Below, one piece after another: positions 33,503 to 47,000 of a DNA stretch of 64,000 nucleotides (within the stretch, counting starts at the first letter, position 1; every line of letters starts with the position of its first letter). Source of the stretch: Hydrangea macrophylla (taxonomy: Eukaryota > Streptophyta > Magnoliopsida > Cornales > Hydrangeaceae); assembly GCA_033977485.1 (NCBI GenBank), contig CM066983.1, positions 107,723,580-107,787,579 on the forward strand, written 5' to 3'. Both the position numbers and the translations under genes were made by a program. Under the pieces are notes generated by a model that was not told the DNA's origin, did no database searches, and saw nothing but the letters and a program-made list of their open reading frames with translations.

Positions 33503-34720
33503 GGTAGCTGGTAAGGGCAAGTGCATTTTTTAGTTTGGGCACCTCTTTTTAAGTTAAAAAATTAAATTTTTATCTTTTATTGTAATTAGTAAGGGCACCT
33601 CACTTATTGTACTATATATATGGGTAAATTGCAAATTACACTCCACTAGTTTCGTAAATCAGTGTAGTTTTGTATTTATTTATTTATTCCTATTTTGTTT
33701 CTTTCTTAATTTCTTCCTTCTTCAGCTTATTATAAGTTTTAGTCCTCCTCTTTTTTTTTTGGGTTAATTAGGATTAGGTGCCACATTAGATACTTTTTAC
33801 TTGATTGGGCTAACCCGTGAACTAGTTTAATGAAATGCCCAACGAAATTTAGTTGACCAAAATAGTCTTTTGTGTATTGTTAGCACGCGCACATGCACTA
33901 TTCGACATTCTGCATTCAAAAGGAACGCATATGGACATGCACATGCCACGTGTATAGTTAGGTTTTTTTTTTTTTTTTTTTAAGGAACACGTGTATAGAG
34001 AGAAAGAAAGAGAGAGAGACAGAGATCGCCATCGCCATCACCATCGGCAATGATCGCCGGCCAGCACCACCATCGTCGTCAATTACCATCACCATAGCCG
34101 TCGTTGCCACCACCACCACCACTATTGCCATCGCGTCTCCACCACAACCGTGGATCGCCACCACTATTACCATCACTATCCCATAAATAACTTATAATCT
34201 TTTAAACAATCTGATATACTTAAAATTTATAATAATCTGATAATATCTTATAATCTTTTAAACCACATGATAATATCTTGTAATCTTTTAAATAATCTGA
34301 TACACTTAAAGCTGGACACGCACTTATACACTAATATCAAAGTGAAATTGATAAAAATAAATAAAAAAATTAAGCTTATAATACAAAACTTCCGTGAAAA
34401 AATTATGGGATAGATTATGGGGTCATTTTGAGCCAGAAATAATGTGATATTCCCATTGTACCCTTGCTTATTTTGTAATTGGGTGGATTTTGCACAATTT
34501 GAGGACTGGAAAGGGAGTAAATTGCCAAAATTGAAACTATAGGGACCAAACTGTCACAACCCTTAAACTATTGGAGTGTAATTTGCAATTTACCCATATA
34601 TATATATATAGTACAATAAGTGAGGTGCCCTTACTAATTATAGTAAAAGATAAAAATTTGATTTTTTAACTTAAAAAGGAGTGCCCAAACTAAAAAAATG
34701 CACCTGCCCTTACCAGCTAC
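33503..34720. mobile_element. Mutator-like non-autonomous element, long TIRs
   Basis: Terminal inverted repeats of about 145 bp (33503-33647 and 34572-34720), with outer ends GTAGCTGGTAAGGGCA. A 9-bp target duplication TTAAAGCAA (33494-33502 and 34721-34729) fits the Mutator superfamily. The arms differ at scattered positions and by a longer TA run on the right. The interior contains a GA-rich stretch followed by a CCATC/CACCAC trinucleotide-rich block (about 33995-34180) unlike its surroundings; this could be captured host sequence but has no long frame. Confidence 0.82.
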
Positions 34721-34729
34721 TTAAAGCAA

Positions 34730-34985
34730 AGGCGAGCAAGTGAAAAACACATGGGGAATGTGGAAGTGTATTTAATCCATATATTTATGAAGATTAGAAT
34801 CTGTCATTCCAGATTTACGAAAATGCGAGGCATTACGTTGTTGCAAGTAGGCTTTCCGCACTTGATTGTTAGCAGTTCTTTACCTCAAATTCACGGCCAC
34901 TGCTACAATTACTGCTTTTTTTTTTTTTTTTTGTAGTCTGATTACATACAGAATTTTATCATTGTAATTTGTCAAACAGGATATC

Positions 34986-34988
<3 letters not shown>
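34730..34988 (+). promoter_or_regulatory. Presumed promoter region of the PGK/TrmB fusion gene
   Basis: The stretch between the Mutator-like element and the GA tract that abuts the start codon. A T15 run lies at about 34917-34932. No clear TATA box. The nearest transposon ends within 310 bases of the ATG. Confidence 0.35.

Positions 34989-35032
<44 letters not shown>
34989..35032. repeat. (AG)n microsatellite abutting a start codon
   Basis: AG repeats run directly into the ATG at 35033 and so form the last ~44 bases of the 5' leader of the fusion gene. Confidence 0.9.
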
Positions 35033-35036
<4 letters not shown>

Positions 35037-38000
35037 GTCAAGTTCTGAACTTACTCCAAGGAACTCTCTTGGCCAACAATCCGGATTTCTTCAATTATAC
35101 CCTCACTTTACCAACGCCGCTTCAGCGAAAACAATCATGTTTGTGCAGCGGAAATTCTGCTGCTGCATTTCAGAAATTTCAAGGAAATCGACCTTCATTG
35201 CAAGGTTTACTTCCAAAACTGAAATGACAATCTTTCAATTTTTATCCTCTTTTTTTTTTTTTTTCCCTTCTTCTTCCACGTATTACTCTTTGTTTAGTTT
35301 TCAATTTGACTTTATCAAATCAGCCGGAAGTTGGGAGGCAATAGAGCAGACTGAGACACATTCACGTTTGCATAAGGTAAACTTCAATACTTCACTCAAT
35401 ATTCCGAAAAACAAATTCAGTACTTCACTCCACCTTTTCTGCTTCATAATCATCATCTGTCTACTGCTTTCAACCTATGCAAATTACTAGCTTGTTGAAA
35501 ACTAACTCGTGAAAATTAATGAACTATATCCAGAGCTTTAATTTACTATTATTATTATTATTATTATTTAGACAGATGAACACTGCAAACTACAGAAGTA
35601 TTCTTGCTTCTTGATGTACAAAAAGGGGGTAGCTTAATTTGTTAATTTATAGTAGCAAACAAAAAAAGTCCCTCAAAGAAAAAGAACCCAATTCTCCTCT
35701 ATGAACCACCCCCACATGGTTAATTTTGTCTTACGTTTTTTTTTGGCATAAGGAAGAATGAGAGGAGAGAAGAGGAAGGAGGAAAAGAATAGAATATAGA
35801 AAAAATGAATTGTCACATTATTTCTTCACTATAGAATAGTTTATATATACATTACAAGGAGGATTCTAGAAAAGATAAAGAAAGAAGGAAATAAAAATAT
35901 TCTAATCAATAATGAAAAATCAATGTGATCCACACTCTACGGAAGCTAATTATTCGGGATAAAAATAACTATATCCAACACTCCCCCTCAAGCTGGTGCG
36001 AATATATCCACAAGACCCAGCTTGCTCAACGAAGACTTCAATAAGGACGGTCCAACAGATTTAGTAAGCATATCAGCAGCTTAATCAGTTGAGGGAACAA
36101 AGTTTGGAACAATAGTACCAGAACGAACTTTTTCCCGAATGAAGTGAATATCCACCTCAATATGCTTGGTTCGTTCATGAAGAACTGAGTCAGAAGCAAG
36201 CATAATTGCAGACTTGTTATCACAGAAGAGTGTAGAAGGCTCATTCATTGGAAAATCCAATTCGGCTAAAAAAGAACGAAGCCAAAGTAATTCACAAGTA
36301 CCCTGAGCCATAGCACGGTATTCGGCTTCAGCAGAGGACCTAGAGACCACTGCCTGCTTCTTACTTTTCCATGATAAAAGGTGACTGCCATAGAATGTAC
36401 AGAAACCGGAAGTAGAGCACCTATCATTTTTAGACTGTTGGAATATTCGGATTCATTTCCCCGTGATTTATGGATTGCGGTGTTTTAGGAATAAATTGTT
36501 TTAGTCTTATCTTCTATTTCCTTTCTTGTTTTTATTTCCTTTTATCTGTTTTCCTCATTGGTGTATATATACTCTGTATGTTGATTGTGAATAATAAGAA
36601 AATATAAAGTTTCTTCTTGGTATCAGAGCGGAAGGAAACTCAACCCAACCCCTCCTCTTTCAGCCGCACCTCTCTTGACACCACCAGCCACTGCGCCTTT
36701 CCACCCAGCACACCCAGCCACCTTCGCCAACCCCCAGCCACCACACCCACCTGTGCTGAACCCTTGGCCACTCCCTTTCTCTTGGCCGAGCCTTCCCAGG
36801 TCCTCGGCTCTTTTTTGGTTAGCCTCGGCTAGCCCTTGCGCAGCCACTAGGCCGTGAATATGTGTCTAACGACTTCTGTTCTGAACTTAATAAAAAAGGG
36901 ATCCTCCAACAACTTACTTGTACTTATACTCCGGAACAGAATGGTGTGGTCGAACGAAAGAATCGTCACATTATGTCTGTTGTCCGGTGTCTTCTTCGTG
37001 GTATGGAGGTACCTAAATATTTGTGGCACCTCGCTGTTCTCACAGCTACTTATCTTATTAACTGTACCCCAAGTCGTGTCTTAGATGGGAAAGCTCCTCT
37101 CCATGTTCTTCAGCCCAATTGTACACTCTTTCATGTTTTACCTCGTGTCTTTGGCTGCACTTGTTTTGTTCAAGACCGTAGCCCTCTTCGTACTAAGCTT
37201 GATGATAAAGCTATACGTTGTGTTTTTCTCGGTTACTCTTCCCTCTCTAAAGGATATAGGTGCTATGATCCTGTTAGTTGTCGTTTCTATAATTCTATGG
37301 ATGTTACTTTTCTGGAAGATGTTCCTTATTTTGCAGGTTCAAATAATTCCTCTGCTTCCGCCCCTCAAGAGACTCTCATTGGACCCGATGAGTTACCTCG
37401 TCCAGTTGCTGTCTTTGAATCCTCTCCTTCTGAGGTGACCCTACCACCTATGTAGCACAGACACTTCACTTTGGGTGCCGTCTCCGTATCGTGTCCGTGT
37501 CAGACACCGACACTCATCGGACACGCTTCACCACATGTAACATGCTATAAAATGTGTCTTAAATATTTTAACGTCAAACACACCTTGATCACGTGTCGGA
37601 CACGCAGCCGACATGGCCAGACACACAAGTGAATGCAGCATGATAGCCTCTCATTAGAAATGCGTTTTAAAACTTTGAGGCAATAATCTTAATTTGTAAA
37701 ATTGGGGATAATCAATTGGTTTATTTGAGAATTATGGAAACATGAGTGGACATGGAACTACAAATTGTATAATTAATTCAAAGATATAATGATTAAATCA
37801 TTGTATCCTACTGTGTCTGTATCCCGTTAAATTGCTATGTTTTGTAATCATTTTATGAGTATATGTTATAAGTTGCTATTTGTGTAGTTTCTATGGGTGA
37901 ATATCAGAATATGTAATGTAATGTTGACATTTAATCCTCTCTTCTTCTTCTTTTATTTCAAACTAAATTATATTTTTTAGAAATATTTTTTTGCTCGACG

Positions 38001-41000
38001 TATCCTAGCCGTCTCCGTATCCTACATTTTTGGAATTTGCCGTGTCGCCGACTCCGTGTCGTGTCGTCTCCGTGTCACGTATCCGTATCTGTGCTACATA
38101 GCCTACCACCTATCATTACATCTTCGCCCGAATTCCGTTATTCCTGGCGTTCGCAGACTCATGCTTATTGTCCGCCACCAACTCCTTCTCCGGATCCAGG
38201 TCTTGCTTCTCCAACACCGGTAAGGCGTTCTACCCGGATTTCTCGTCCGGTAAATAGGTATGGTCATGCTTGCTCTACTAATCATCCTATTTCCTAGTAC
38301 ATCTCTTATTCAGCCCTTTCACAGCCTGATCAAGCTTTCCTTGTTCAGGTTGATTCTGTTTCCATTCCCCGGTCTGTATCTGAGGCTCTCCAAAATCCGC
38401 ATTGGGTCCGCGCCATGCAAGCAGAAATGGATGCCCTTCAGCATAACCATACTTGGGATCTGGTTTCTCTTTCCCCTGGGGAAAAGACAGTTGGTTGCAA
38501 ATGGGTCTTTACAGTTAAGTACCTCCCAGATGGTTCTATTGATCGTTATAAGGCACGTCTAGTTGCAAAAGGGTTTACTCAGATTCCAGGCAAAGACTTC
38601 AGTGCCACCTTTGCTCCTGTGGCTAAGCTTAATACTGTTCGTCTTATTGTTTCTTTGGCTGCTTCTCAGTCTTGGTCTCTTCATCAGCTTGACGTCAAAA
38701 ATGCATTTCTGAATGGGGACCTGCAGGTAACCATTTATATGGATCCACCTCCGGGTTTTCGGGCTGAGGGGGAGTATTCTGGGAAAGTCTGTCAGCTACG
38801 TAAATCACTTTATGGATTGAAACAATCTCCTCGAGCATGGTTCGGTCGCTTTAGCGATGTTATTCTATCTATTGGGTTCACGAGGTGTCATTCTGATCAC
38901 ACCTGCTTTATTCGACGATGCTCGGATGGTCGATGTATTATTCTGTCTGTTTATGTTGATGACATCATCATTACAGGTGATGATACTGTAGGGGTTACAA
39001 GGGTAAAAGAGAAACTTGGAACGACATTTGATGTTAAAGATTTGGGTCCTCTCTGGTATTTCCTTGGTATTGAGATTGCCCGATCTCGTCATGGGATCTC
39101 AATGAACCAGAGGAAATATATCTTGGATCTCCTTAGCGATACATGCATGATGGGTTGTCGTCTTGCTTCCACACCTATGGATCCAAATATAAAAATTTCA
39201 TCTGAGTCAGGAGAATTGTTATCTGATCCAGCTTCGTATCAGCGTCTTGTTGGTCGTCTAATTTATCTGCCCAATACTAGACCTGACCTCGCTTTTGCTG
39301 TGAGCATAGTGAGTTAGTTCATGCATGCTCCGCGTACTTCTCATATGGACGCTGTTCATCACATTCTTCGTTACCTGAAAACTTGCCCAGGACTGGGTCT
39401 CTTCTTTGCTGCAGGAACACAATCTGGGGTCACATGTTTATACATATGCTGACTATGCTGGTTCCAAGAGTGATAGCCGTTCAACTACAGGTTTTTGCAC
39501 GTTTTATGGTAAACATCTTATCTCTTGGAAAAGCAAGAAACAAGCTGTCGTTTCGAGATCATTAGCTGAAGCTGAATATCGGGCTATGGCACAAGGTACC
39601 TGTGAGCTTTTGTGGCTTCGATCTATTTTACAAGAATTGGGGTTTCCAGTGTCTGAGCCCTCTACATTGTTTTGCGACAATAAGTCTACTATAATGCTTG
39701 CTTCTGATTCTGTTCTACACGAGCGTACCAAGCATGTTGAGGTTGATATCCATTTTATCCGAGAGAAAGTTCGCGCTGGTATTATTTCTCCGTACTTTGT
39801 TCCATCTTCAGATCAGACTGCCGATGTGTTTACAAAGTCCGTTGGGCACTCTCTTTTGAAGTTTTCTATTGTCAAGCTGGGACTCGTGAATACCTTTGCT
39901 CCAGCTTTGAGGGGGAGTGTTGGAATATTCGGATTCATTTCCCCGTGATTTATGGATTGCGGTGTTTTAGGAATAAATTGTTTTAGTCTTATCTTCTATT
40001 TCCTTTCTTGTTTTTATTTCCTTTTATCTGTTTTCCTCATTGGTGTATATATACTCTGTATGTTGATTGTGAATAATAAGAAAATATACAGTTTCTTCTT
40101 AGACCCTGCATAATCTGCATCAGTAAAACAAGAGACCCCAGTCTGTTTTCCTGTTGTATAAAAGAGACCAAGACCAGGGCAAGTTTTGAGATATCGCAGG
40201 ATATGGTGGACAGCATCCAAGTGTGTGGTACGAGGAGAGTGCATAAATTGGCTCACGACACTCACTGCAAAAGTGATATCTGGTCTGGTGTTGGTTAGAT
40301 AGATTAATCTTCCAACTAGACGCTGATAAACTGAGGGATCAGGTAACAAATCTCCAGACTCAACAGTTAACTGCAGATTAGGATCCATAGGTGTGGACGC
40401 AGGACAGCACCCCATCATACCAGTATCTTCTAAAAGGTCTAGGACATACTTCCTCTGAGTCATTAATATTCCACTACGAGACCGGGCAATTTCAATACCG
40501 AGAAAATATTTAAGAGGCCCTAAATCCTTCACTTCAAATGCACGACTGAGATCCTTCTTAACTTGAGTAATTCCCACAGAATCATCCCCGGTAATAATTA
40601 TGTCATCCACGTAAACAGAAATAACAATACAATGACCATCCATAGAACAGCGAATAAAGCATGTATGATCTGAATGACATCTAGTAAAACTGTAAAACCA
40701 AGCGATATTACCACATCACTAAAGCGGCTAAACCAGGCTCGAGGTGACTGTTTCAGCCCATAAAGAGATTTACGAAGTCGACATACTTTACCAGAATACT
40801 CCCCCTCAGCGCGAAAACCAGGTGGAGGATCCATGTAAATAGTTTCCTCAAGATCACCATGAAGAAAAGCATTCTTGACATCCAATTGATGAAGAGGCCA
40901 AGAATGAGAAGCAGCGAGGGAAATAAGCAAGTGGACCGTAGTAAGCTTAGCCACCGGAGCAAACGTAGCGCTGAAATCTTTCCCTGGAATCTGAGTAAAG

Positions 41001-44000
41001 CCTTTTGCAACAAGGCGGGCCTTATATCTATCAATAGAACCATCCGCGTGATATTTAACCGTAAAAACTCACTTGCAGCGTTGTCTTCTCACCGGGTGGA
41101 AGAGAAACAAGTTCCCATGTCTTATTCTGCTGAAGGGCATCCATTTCTACTTTCATAGCCTGGGTCCAATTTGGGTTCTGGAGAGCTTCTGACACTGACC
41201 GAGGAATAGTGATAGATTCAATATGACTAAGGAAAGCCTGGTATGAACCTAAAAGATTAGAATAAGAGAGATACTGGGAAATAGGATGGTTAGTGGAACT
41301 TGAAAAACCATATCGATTCACAGGTCGAGAAACACGAATGGAACGTCGAAGAGGAGGAACAGGAGATTACCTGACACTGGAGAAGATTCGAGCAGCTGAG
41401 GTGGAGCACGGGGACGACGAGAATAGTGATGAGCAGGAGATGACGTGACAACCGGAGGAAGTAAGTCATTAGAAGGAGGAGAGCTCTAAAAAATAGGAAC
41501 AAGACGTGGGAGAGCTTCAACGTGGTGATTGGAGTGGGTGTTTCCAAAGACTGAGGTGGCCCTGCAAAAAAAGAAGTATCCTCCAAGAAAGTAACATCCA
41601 TAGAATGATAAAACCGTCGGGTGGTTGGATCGTAACACCGATACCCTTTGGACATGGGGGAATAACCAAGAAATACACACCGGATAACTTTATCATCAAG
41701 TTTGGTACGTAAAGGACTCCTGTTTTGCACAAAGCAAGTGCAACTAAAAACTCTAGGAATAACAGGAAAAAATGTACAATCGGGCTGTAAGACCTGAAGA
41801 GGAGCCTTCCCTTCCAAGACACGACTGGGTGTGCGATTAATAAGATAAACGGTTGTAAGTATTGCTAAATGCCAAAAATATTTAGGGACCTCCATACCAC
41901 GTAAAAGACACCGAACAACAGACATAATGTGGCGGTTCTTTCGTTCCGCAACACCGTTCTGTTCCGGTGTATAAGTACAAGTGAGTTGCTGGAGGATACC
42001 CTGTTTATTAAGTTCTGACCGAAAATCATTAGAGATATACTCACGACCGTTATCAGATCTAAGAATGCGTACCACAGTGTGAAATTGAGTTTTAATCATT
42101 TGTAGGAATTGAACAAACAAAGTAAATACCTCTGATTTTTTCTTAAGAATATAAACCCACGTGCACCGTGTATAATCATCAATAAAAGTTACATAGTACC
42201 GGTGACCAGATAAAGCAGTAATCGGGGAAGGACCCCATATATCAGAATGAATAACATCAAAGGCACAAGGAGCACGATGCATACGAGGAACATAACTAGA
42301 ACGAGTATGTTTAGAGACTTCACAAACCACACAATGAAATTTATTTGTCTTACAGGCTTTTATTAAAGAAGGAAATAGCAAACATAGATATTGAAAATTA
42401 ACATGCCCTAAACGAGCATGCCACAATTCTAGAGTTTGTAAAGAAAAAACATAAGATCCATAATCCGGTAAAACAGACGCCTGAAGACTCGATGACTCTA
42501 CGACAAGTGGTGGAGCTTCCCCAAAGTAATACAGTCCCCCGCGCTCATATCCCGTGCCAAAAATCCTCTTCGTAGTCAGGTCCTACAAGACACACCGATC
42601 AGGTAAGAAAATGACAGCACACTTATATTGTTTGGGAAGACAACTGACAGAAACAAGATTAAAAGCAAATTTAGGAACATGGAGAACAGAGTTAAGGGTA
42701 ATGGAAGATGATAAGCACACATTACCTTTACTAGATACGTGAGTGGTGGATCCATCAGCAATACAAACATTTTGATTAATTGGTGTAATAGGAGAAGAGA
42801 AAAACGATAACTCACCAGTCATATGATCAGTGGCCCCAGAATCCAGAACCCAAGTCGGAGAATCCGACCGAACATGAAAGGCAGAAGAAGTACCTGAAGT
42901 AAGAGTAGCAGTGGGAGCAGAGGAGGGCGTGCCTTGGTGAGAAGGCGACTGCAGAATAGAGCCAAGCTGAGACTGAATCAAACTAATCTGAGTCTGCAAC
43001 TGTCCAAGATCAGGAATGGCTGGGCTAGACATAGTATCAGCAATAGCAGCAGTACGAGGAGGACCAGTATTACGATTATTACGAGCATACTGTTGCTTGA
43101 GCTCAGGATGGAGCTTAAAGCAACGATCTTTAGTATGGCCTGGAACCCCACAATAACGGCAAATAGGACGCTTGGTACCTGAACGAGCGCCAGAAGCAGC
43201 TGCAAAGGCCATCTGATCAGCAGCAGTAGGATGTGACTCAGTAGCAGGAACAGGGACAGGAACAACAGGGTGAATCAAGCGACGCCATCGTTCGTCTCCA
43301 TCTATAGTAGCAAAGGCCTCATACAGAGAAGGCATAGGTGAGGTGTTAACAATCTGAGCCCGAAGTGTTTCGAACTCAGGCTTAAGTCCCACGAGGAACT
43401 GGTAGGTGTGCAGTCGTTTAAGACGCTGGAGAGCAATAGAAGCAGCTTCAGCCGGATAGTCACTAAGAGGCTCATATTGAGCCAACTCTTCCCAGCGAGA
43501 CTGTAAGTAACCAAAATAGTCAGCCACACTAAGTCCCAAAGATTCTTGGGAAGCCTGGGAAATATCTCGATACAACTCAAAAATCCGAGAATCGTTGCGC
43601 GCATGCGCATACATCTGGGTCAAAGCAAGCCATAGATCATGAACCGTATCATGGTACATAAACATGTGATAGATACAGTCTTCCATCGAATTAAAAAACC
43701 ATCCCAGAATGGTGCAATTGTCAATGTTCCATTGGGCTAACTTAGGATCGGTGAGGGCTAGTTTCTTTTCTTCACCTTGAATCCAACCAATTTTTCCTTT
43801 TCCTCCTAGGTAGAGGCGAAGAGAACGAGACCACGCTGCGAAATTCTGCCCATTCAGAAGCACGCTAGTAACCCGATGAGCGGGAGTGTGCTGTGAGAGA
43901 GAGACATCCGGTCGAGTTTCGGAAGAGGTAGGTTGAACAACATTTTTCCCGGAATTGGCCATCACAACGAAGAGATAAGAGCAGAATTTTTCACCCGTAG

Positions 44001-47000
44001 CAAAGAAGTATACCGATCAAAGGCTGCTGAAAACAAGCAGCAGAAAAAGAGCCCAAGAGAAGCAAAAAATAGGGCACGAAACAACCCTAAATCATCAGAA
44101 GACCCGCAAGGGCAAGGCGCAGCCTAAAAAACTGCGCAAAAAATAGCGCAGTGACCTGCGCAGGAGAGAGGAGGGCTGCGGCCTGGTGGTGTGGGCTGTG
44201 GGGAGGCTGCGGCCTGGTGGTGGGTGGCTGTGGGAGGCTGCGACTTGGTGGTGGAGGCTGTGAGAGGCTGTGGCTTGGTGGTGGAGGCTGCGGCTGATGC
44301 AAGGGTTAGGGTTAGGGTTTAGGTTTTGGCTTTGATACCAAATAGAATATAGAAAAAAATGAATTGTCACATTATTTCTTCACTATAGAACAATTTATAT
44401 ATACATTTCAAGGAGGATTCTAGAAAAGATAAAGAAAGAAGGAAATAAAAATATTCTAAACAATAATGAAAAATCAATGTGATCCACATTTTACGGAAGC
44501 TAATTATCCGGGATAAAAATAACTATATCCAACAAAAAGGGAAGGGACAAAGAAAGTTTCTCTTGTTTGCCAAGAAAGGAAAATATGAAGGAAAAGTTTC
44601 CCTTAGGCCCACCAATTTTTATTTTTATTTTTATTTTTTTACCGAAAAGAGTTTGGACAGGAGGGAAGGAAGGAACTTTCCGTTACTTATACTTTCTTTC
44701 GATCACATAACAGCGACAACACCCTCACATTAGTGTGTAAGGACATAATTTTAAAACCAAGCAACAGATGTTTCCTTCCTTTACTTTGGGATATTTTAGG
44801 TGGTCTGAGTTTGTAATTTTGACTTGTGGTTGCTCGAATCTTGAGCTCGTAATTGTGGGATGTTAGTATCCGATGCTTTGTTATATGTATCAACAGGTAC
44901 CCAAGATTTGTTTCTGATATGAACTACATTTTCCCATCAATTTGAATATTACTTCGCCTTTTTAGCCGCTCAATTGCAAATGGCGCAAATCTGATTTCAT
45001 GTTCTTATTTGGTCCAAACTGTCAGGCCACTTAAAAATATATTGTACAACTAGTTTTTTCTATTTATGCTCCATGGGTTGTCGTCTTAAAAGCCTTTTTC
45101 CTCACAGAGAAATTACTTCTGTGAAATGCATATTCTCCTTGTATTTGGCTGTGATATTGTTTACATTGTTGCATTTTTCATCGGACTTGCATATTTTTTT
45201 TTCCTTTAGGCCAAAGCTGAGGATGGAGCTGAGTCAAATGTATTTCCATATGTGCAAACCCTTAGGAAATTTCCCAAGGAGGAGCTTTTCGAAAAGGTTG
45301 TCCTGGTTAGATTCGATTCTACCATCCTACTTGTGGAAGAGTCAGACCAGCAATCTGTTTCAGTCACTAGTGCACTCTCTACCATTAAATATTTATACTA
45401 CGCAGGGGCTAGAGTTGTTCTAGTAAGTAATTGGAGTGTGAAAATTAATTCAAAGCTTCTTGATGCAGACTCTGTCGCAGGTATATTGTGTAAAACTATT
45501 CCGGCTTTCAGTTTCAGTTCATGACGGTTCATTCGAGTCAATCATTTACTTGAATATTACTTGATATGTTGTTTTTTAAAAAGGGTCACTGGGCAATACA
45601 GTACACTTATGTTGGATAGATAATAATTTAGCAATGCACGTATATGCTTCAGCAGTTATGTTGTTGCAGTTTTAATTACCTGTAATGGAAAAGCTTCTGC
45701 TGTTTCTGTGCATCACATATAGTAAAATGACTAAACAAACATTAAGACACATCAAAATTATGATGACAATAATGCGTATTAGTAAAATGAAAACATGCGG
45801 ATGCAACTGAACTCTACATGAATACTAGTGAGACCTTTTCTAGATTTTAGCATTCCTATTAATGCTGATGGCCATTGTTGTCAAATCATGAATCGTATTG
45901 AATTATGAATGGCAATATTCACTTTTTTTAAGAAAATAAGTGGTATCTGTACGGATACATTGTGTACATATAAAAACTCATGTACAATGTTTAAAAAAAA
46001 TAAAATAACAATTTAACAAAAGTTTCATGCAATATCAATGCTCAAAATTGAAAGTTTTCCACTTAAGACTTGAAACTTCAAAGTCCAAATTATGAATAGT
46101 GAATCGTATTGAATCATGAATCATGAATCATATCGGGTTGTATGAAACTCGAATCACTCTTATGAATTAACTTGTGAATTGATTGATTCTAACAACCATG
46201 CTTATGGCCTCTATGTATCAGAATTTCTGTCAATGGTTCTCCAGATTAGAGTTGTACCAGCGAAATTTGTTTCTGGTCATACGCTGTCTAAGATGGAAGA
46301 CAGAGAGAAATGTAATATTGTTCTTCTGGAGAATCTTTCTCAGTTCAAAGGGGAGCTTGCCAATTGTTCAAAGTTTGCTCAACAATTATCATCAGGAATC
46401 GATGTCTTTGTTAATGATGCATTTTCCCTTTCTCATAAAGTTCTTGCATCAACGGTTGGTGTTACTCGCTTCTGCTATGCGTCTGTTGCGGGTTTTCACT
46501 TTGAGGAGGGTCTAACTAAACTAAAGAAGGCTGTCAGAACCAACAAAAGACCATTTGTTGCCATTGTATGCCTCTTTGCAGAATTACACATTAAAGCTAA
46601 TTTTTCACCAACTGTTTGGGTTAGCTTAGAATAATTGCTTTTTGGACTAACATATTTTTTTAAACAAAGCTGTGCTAATTCACGAAAAGGCTATCCCAGG
46701 TGGGGATCTTGAAGTCTGTAGTCTGTATTATACTGCTTGAATCAGTCTTAGAACTTCTCTTCTGTTACTCATCACTAGTGCTCTGCTGTTAAATTTAGAT
46801 TGGAGGGGGTAATTTCGTTGACAAATCAGCTGCTTTGCAATTTCTAGCTTCTACATGTGATGGTCTGGTGTTTGTCGGAATGATGGCATTCCAAATAATG
46901 CATGCCCTTGGATGGACTGTTCCTATGAAATTTGTAGAACTTGGAGGACTTGAAGAAGCTTTAGATATAATCCAGTTGGCAAAATTTAGAAGCGTGCCTG

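Larger units (their letters stand above)
36436..40099 (+). mobile_element. Ty1/copia element (inner), internally deleted
   Basis: LTRs 36436-36617 and 39918-40099 (182 bp each); I saw one difference, in AATATAAAG versus AATATACAG. Target duplication TAGAC (36431-36435 and 40100-40104). Primer site TGGTATCAGAGC at 36618. A purine tract GAGGGGGAG precedes the 3' LTR. Gag, protease and the first part of integrase are missing: the leader jumps from about 36850 straight into integrase text. It landed inside the RNase H coding region of the outer copia, in opposite orientation. Confidence 0.95.
35788..44534 (-). mobile_element. Ty1/copia element (outer), in intron 2 of the fusion gene
   Basis: Minus-strand element. 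The 5' LTR is 44341-44534 and the 3' LTR 35788-35980; they are closely similar with scattered differences. 5-bp target duplications AAAAG flank it (35783-35787 and 44535-44539). The primer site TGGTATCAAAGCC (44328-44340, minus) is a one-base variant of the initiator-Met site. A polypurine tract GAGGGGGAG precedes the 3' LTR. Its coding region is broken and is further interrupted by a plus-strand copia at 36436-40099. Without that insertion the element is about 5.1 kb. Confidence 0.95.

Noticed and set aside
33958..34176. 72-codon minus-strand frame rich in Val/Met/Gly
   Set aside because: Arises from antisense reading of CCATC/CACCAC triplet repeats in the Mutator-like element.
46245..46250. 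Alternative acceptors for exon 4 of the fusion gene (after CTCCAG or ATTAGAG)
   Set aside because: The acceptor at 46220-46221 keeps the phase from exon 3 and adds the conserved-looking EFLSMVLQ; CTCCAG would cause an immediate stop.
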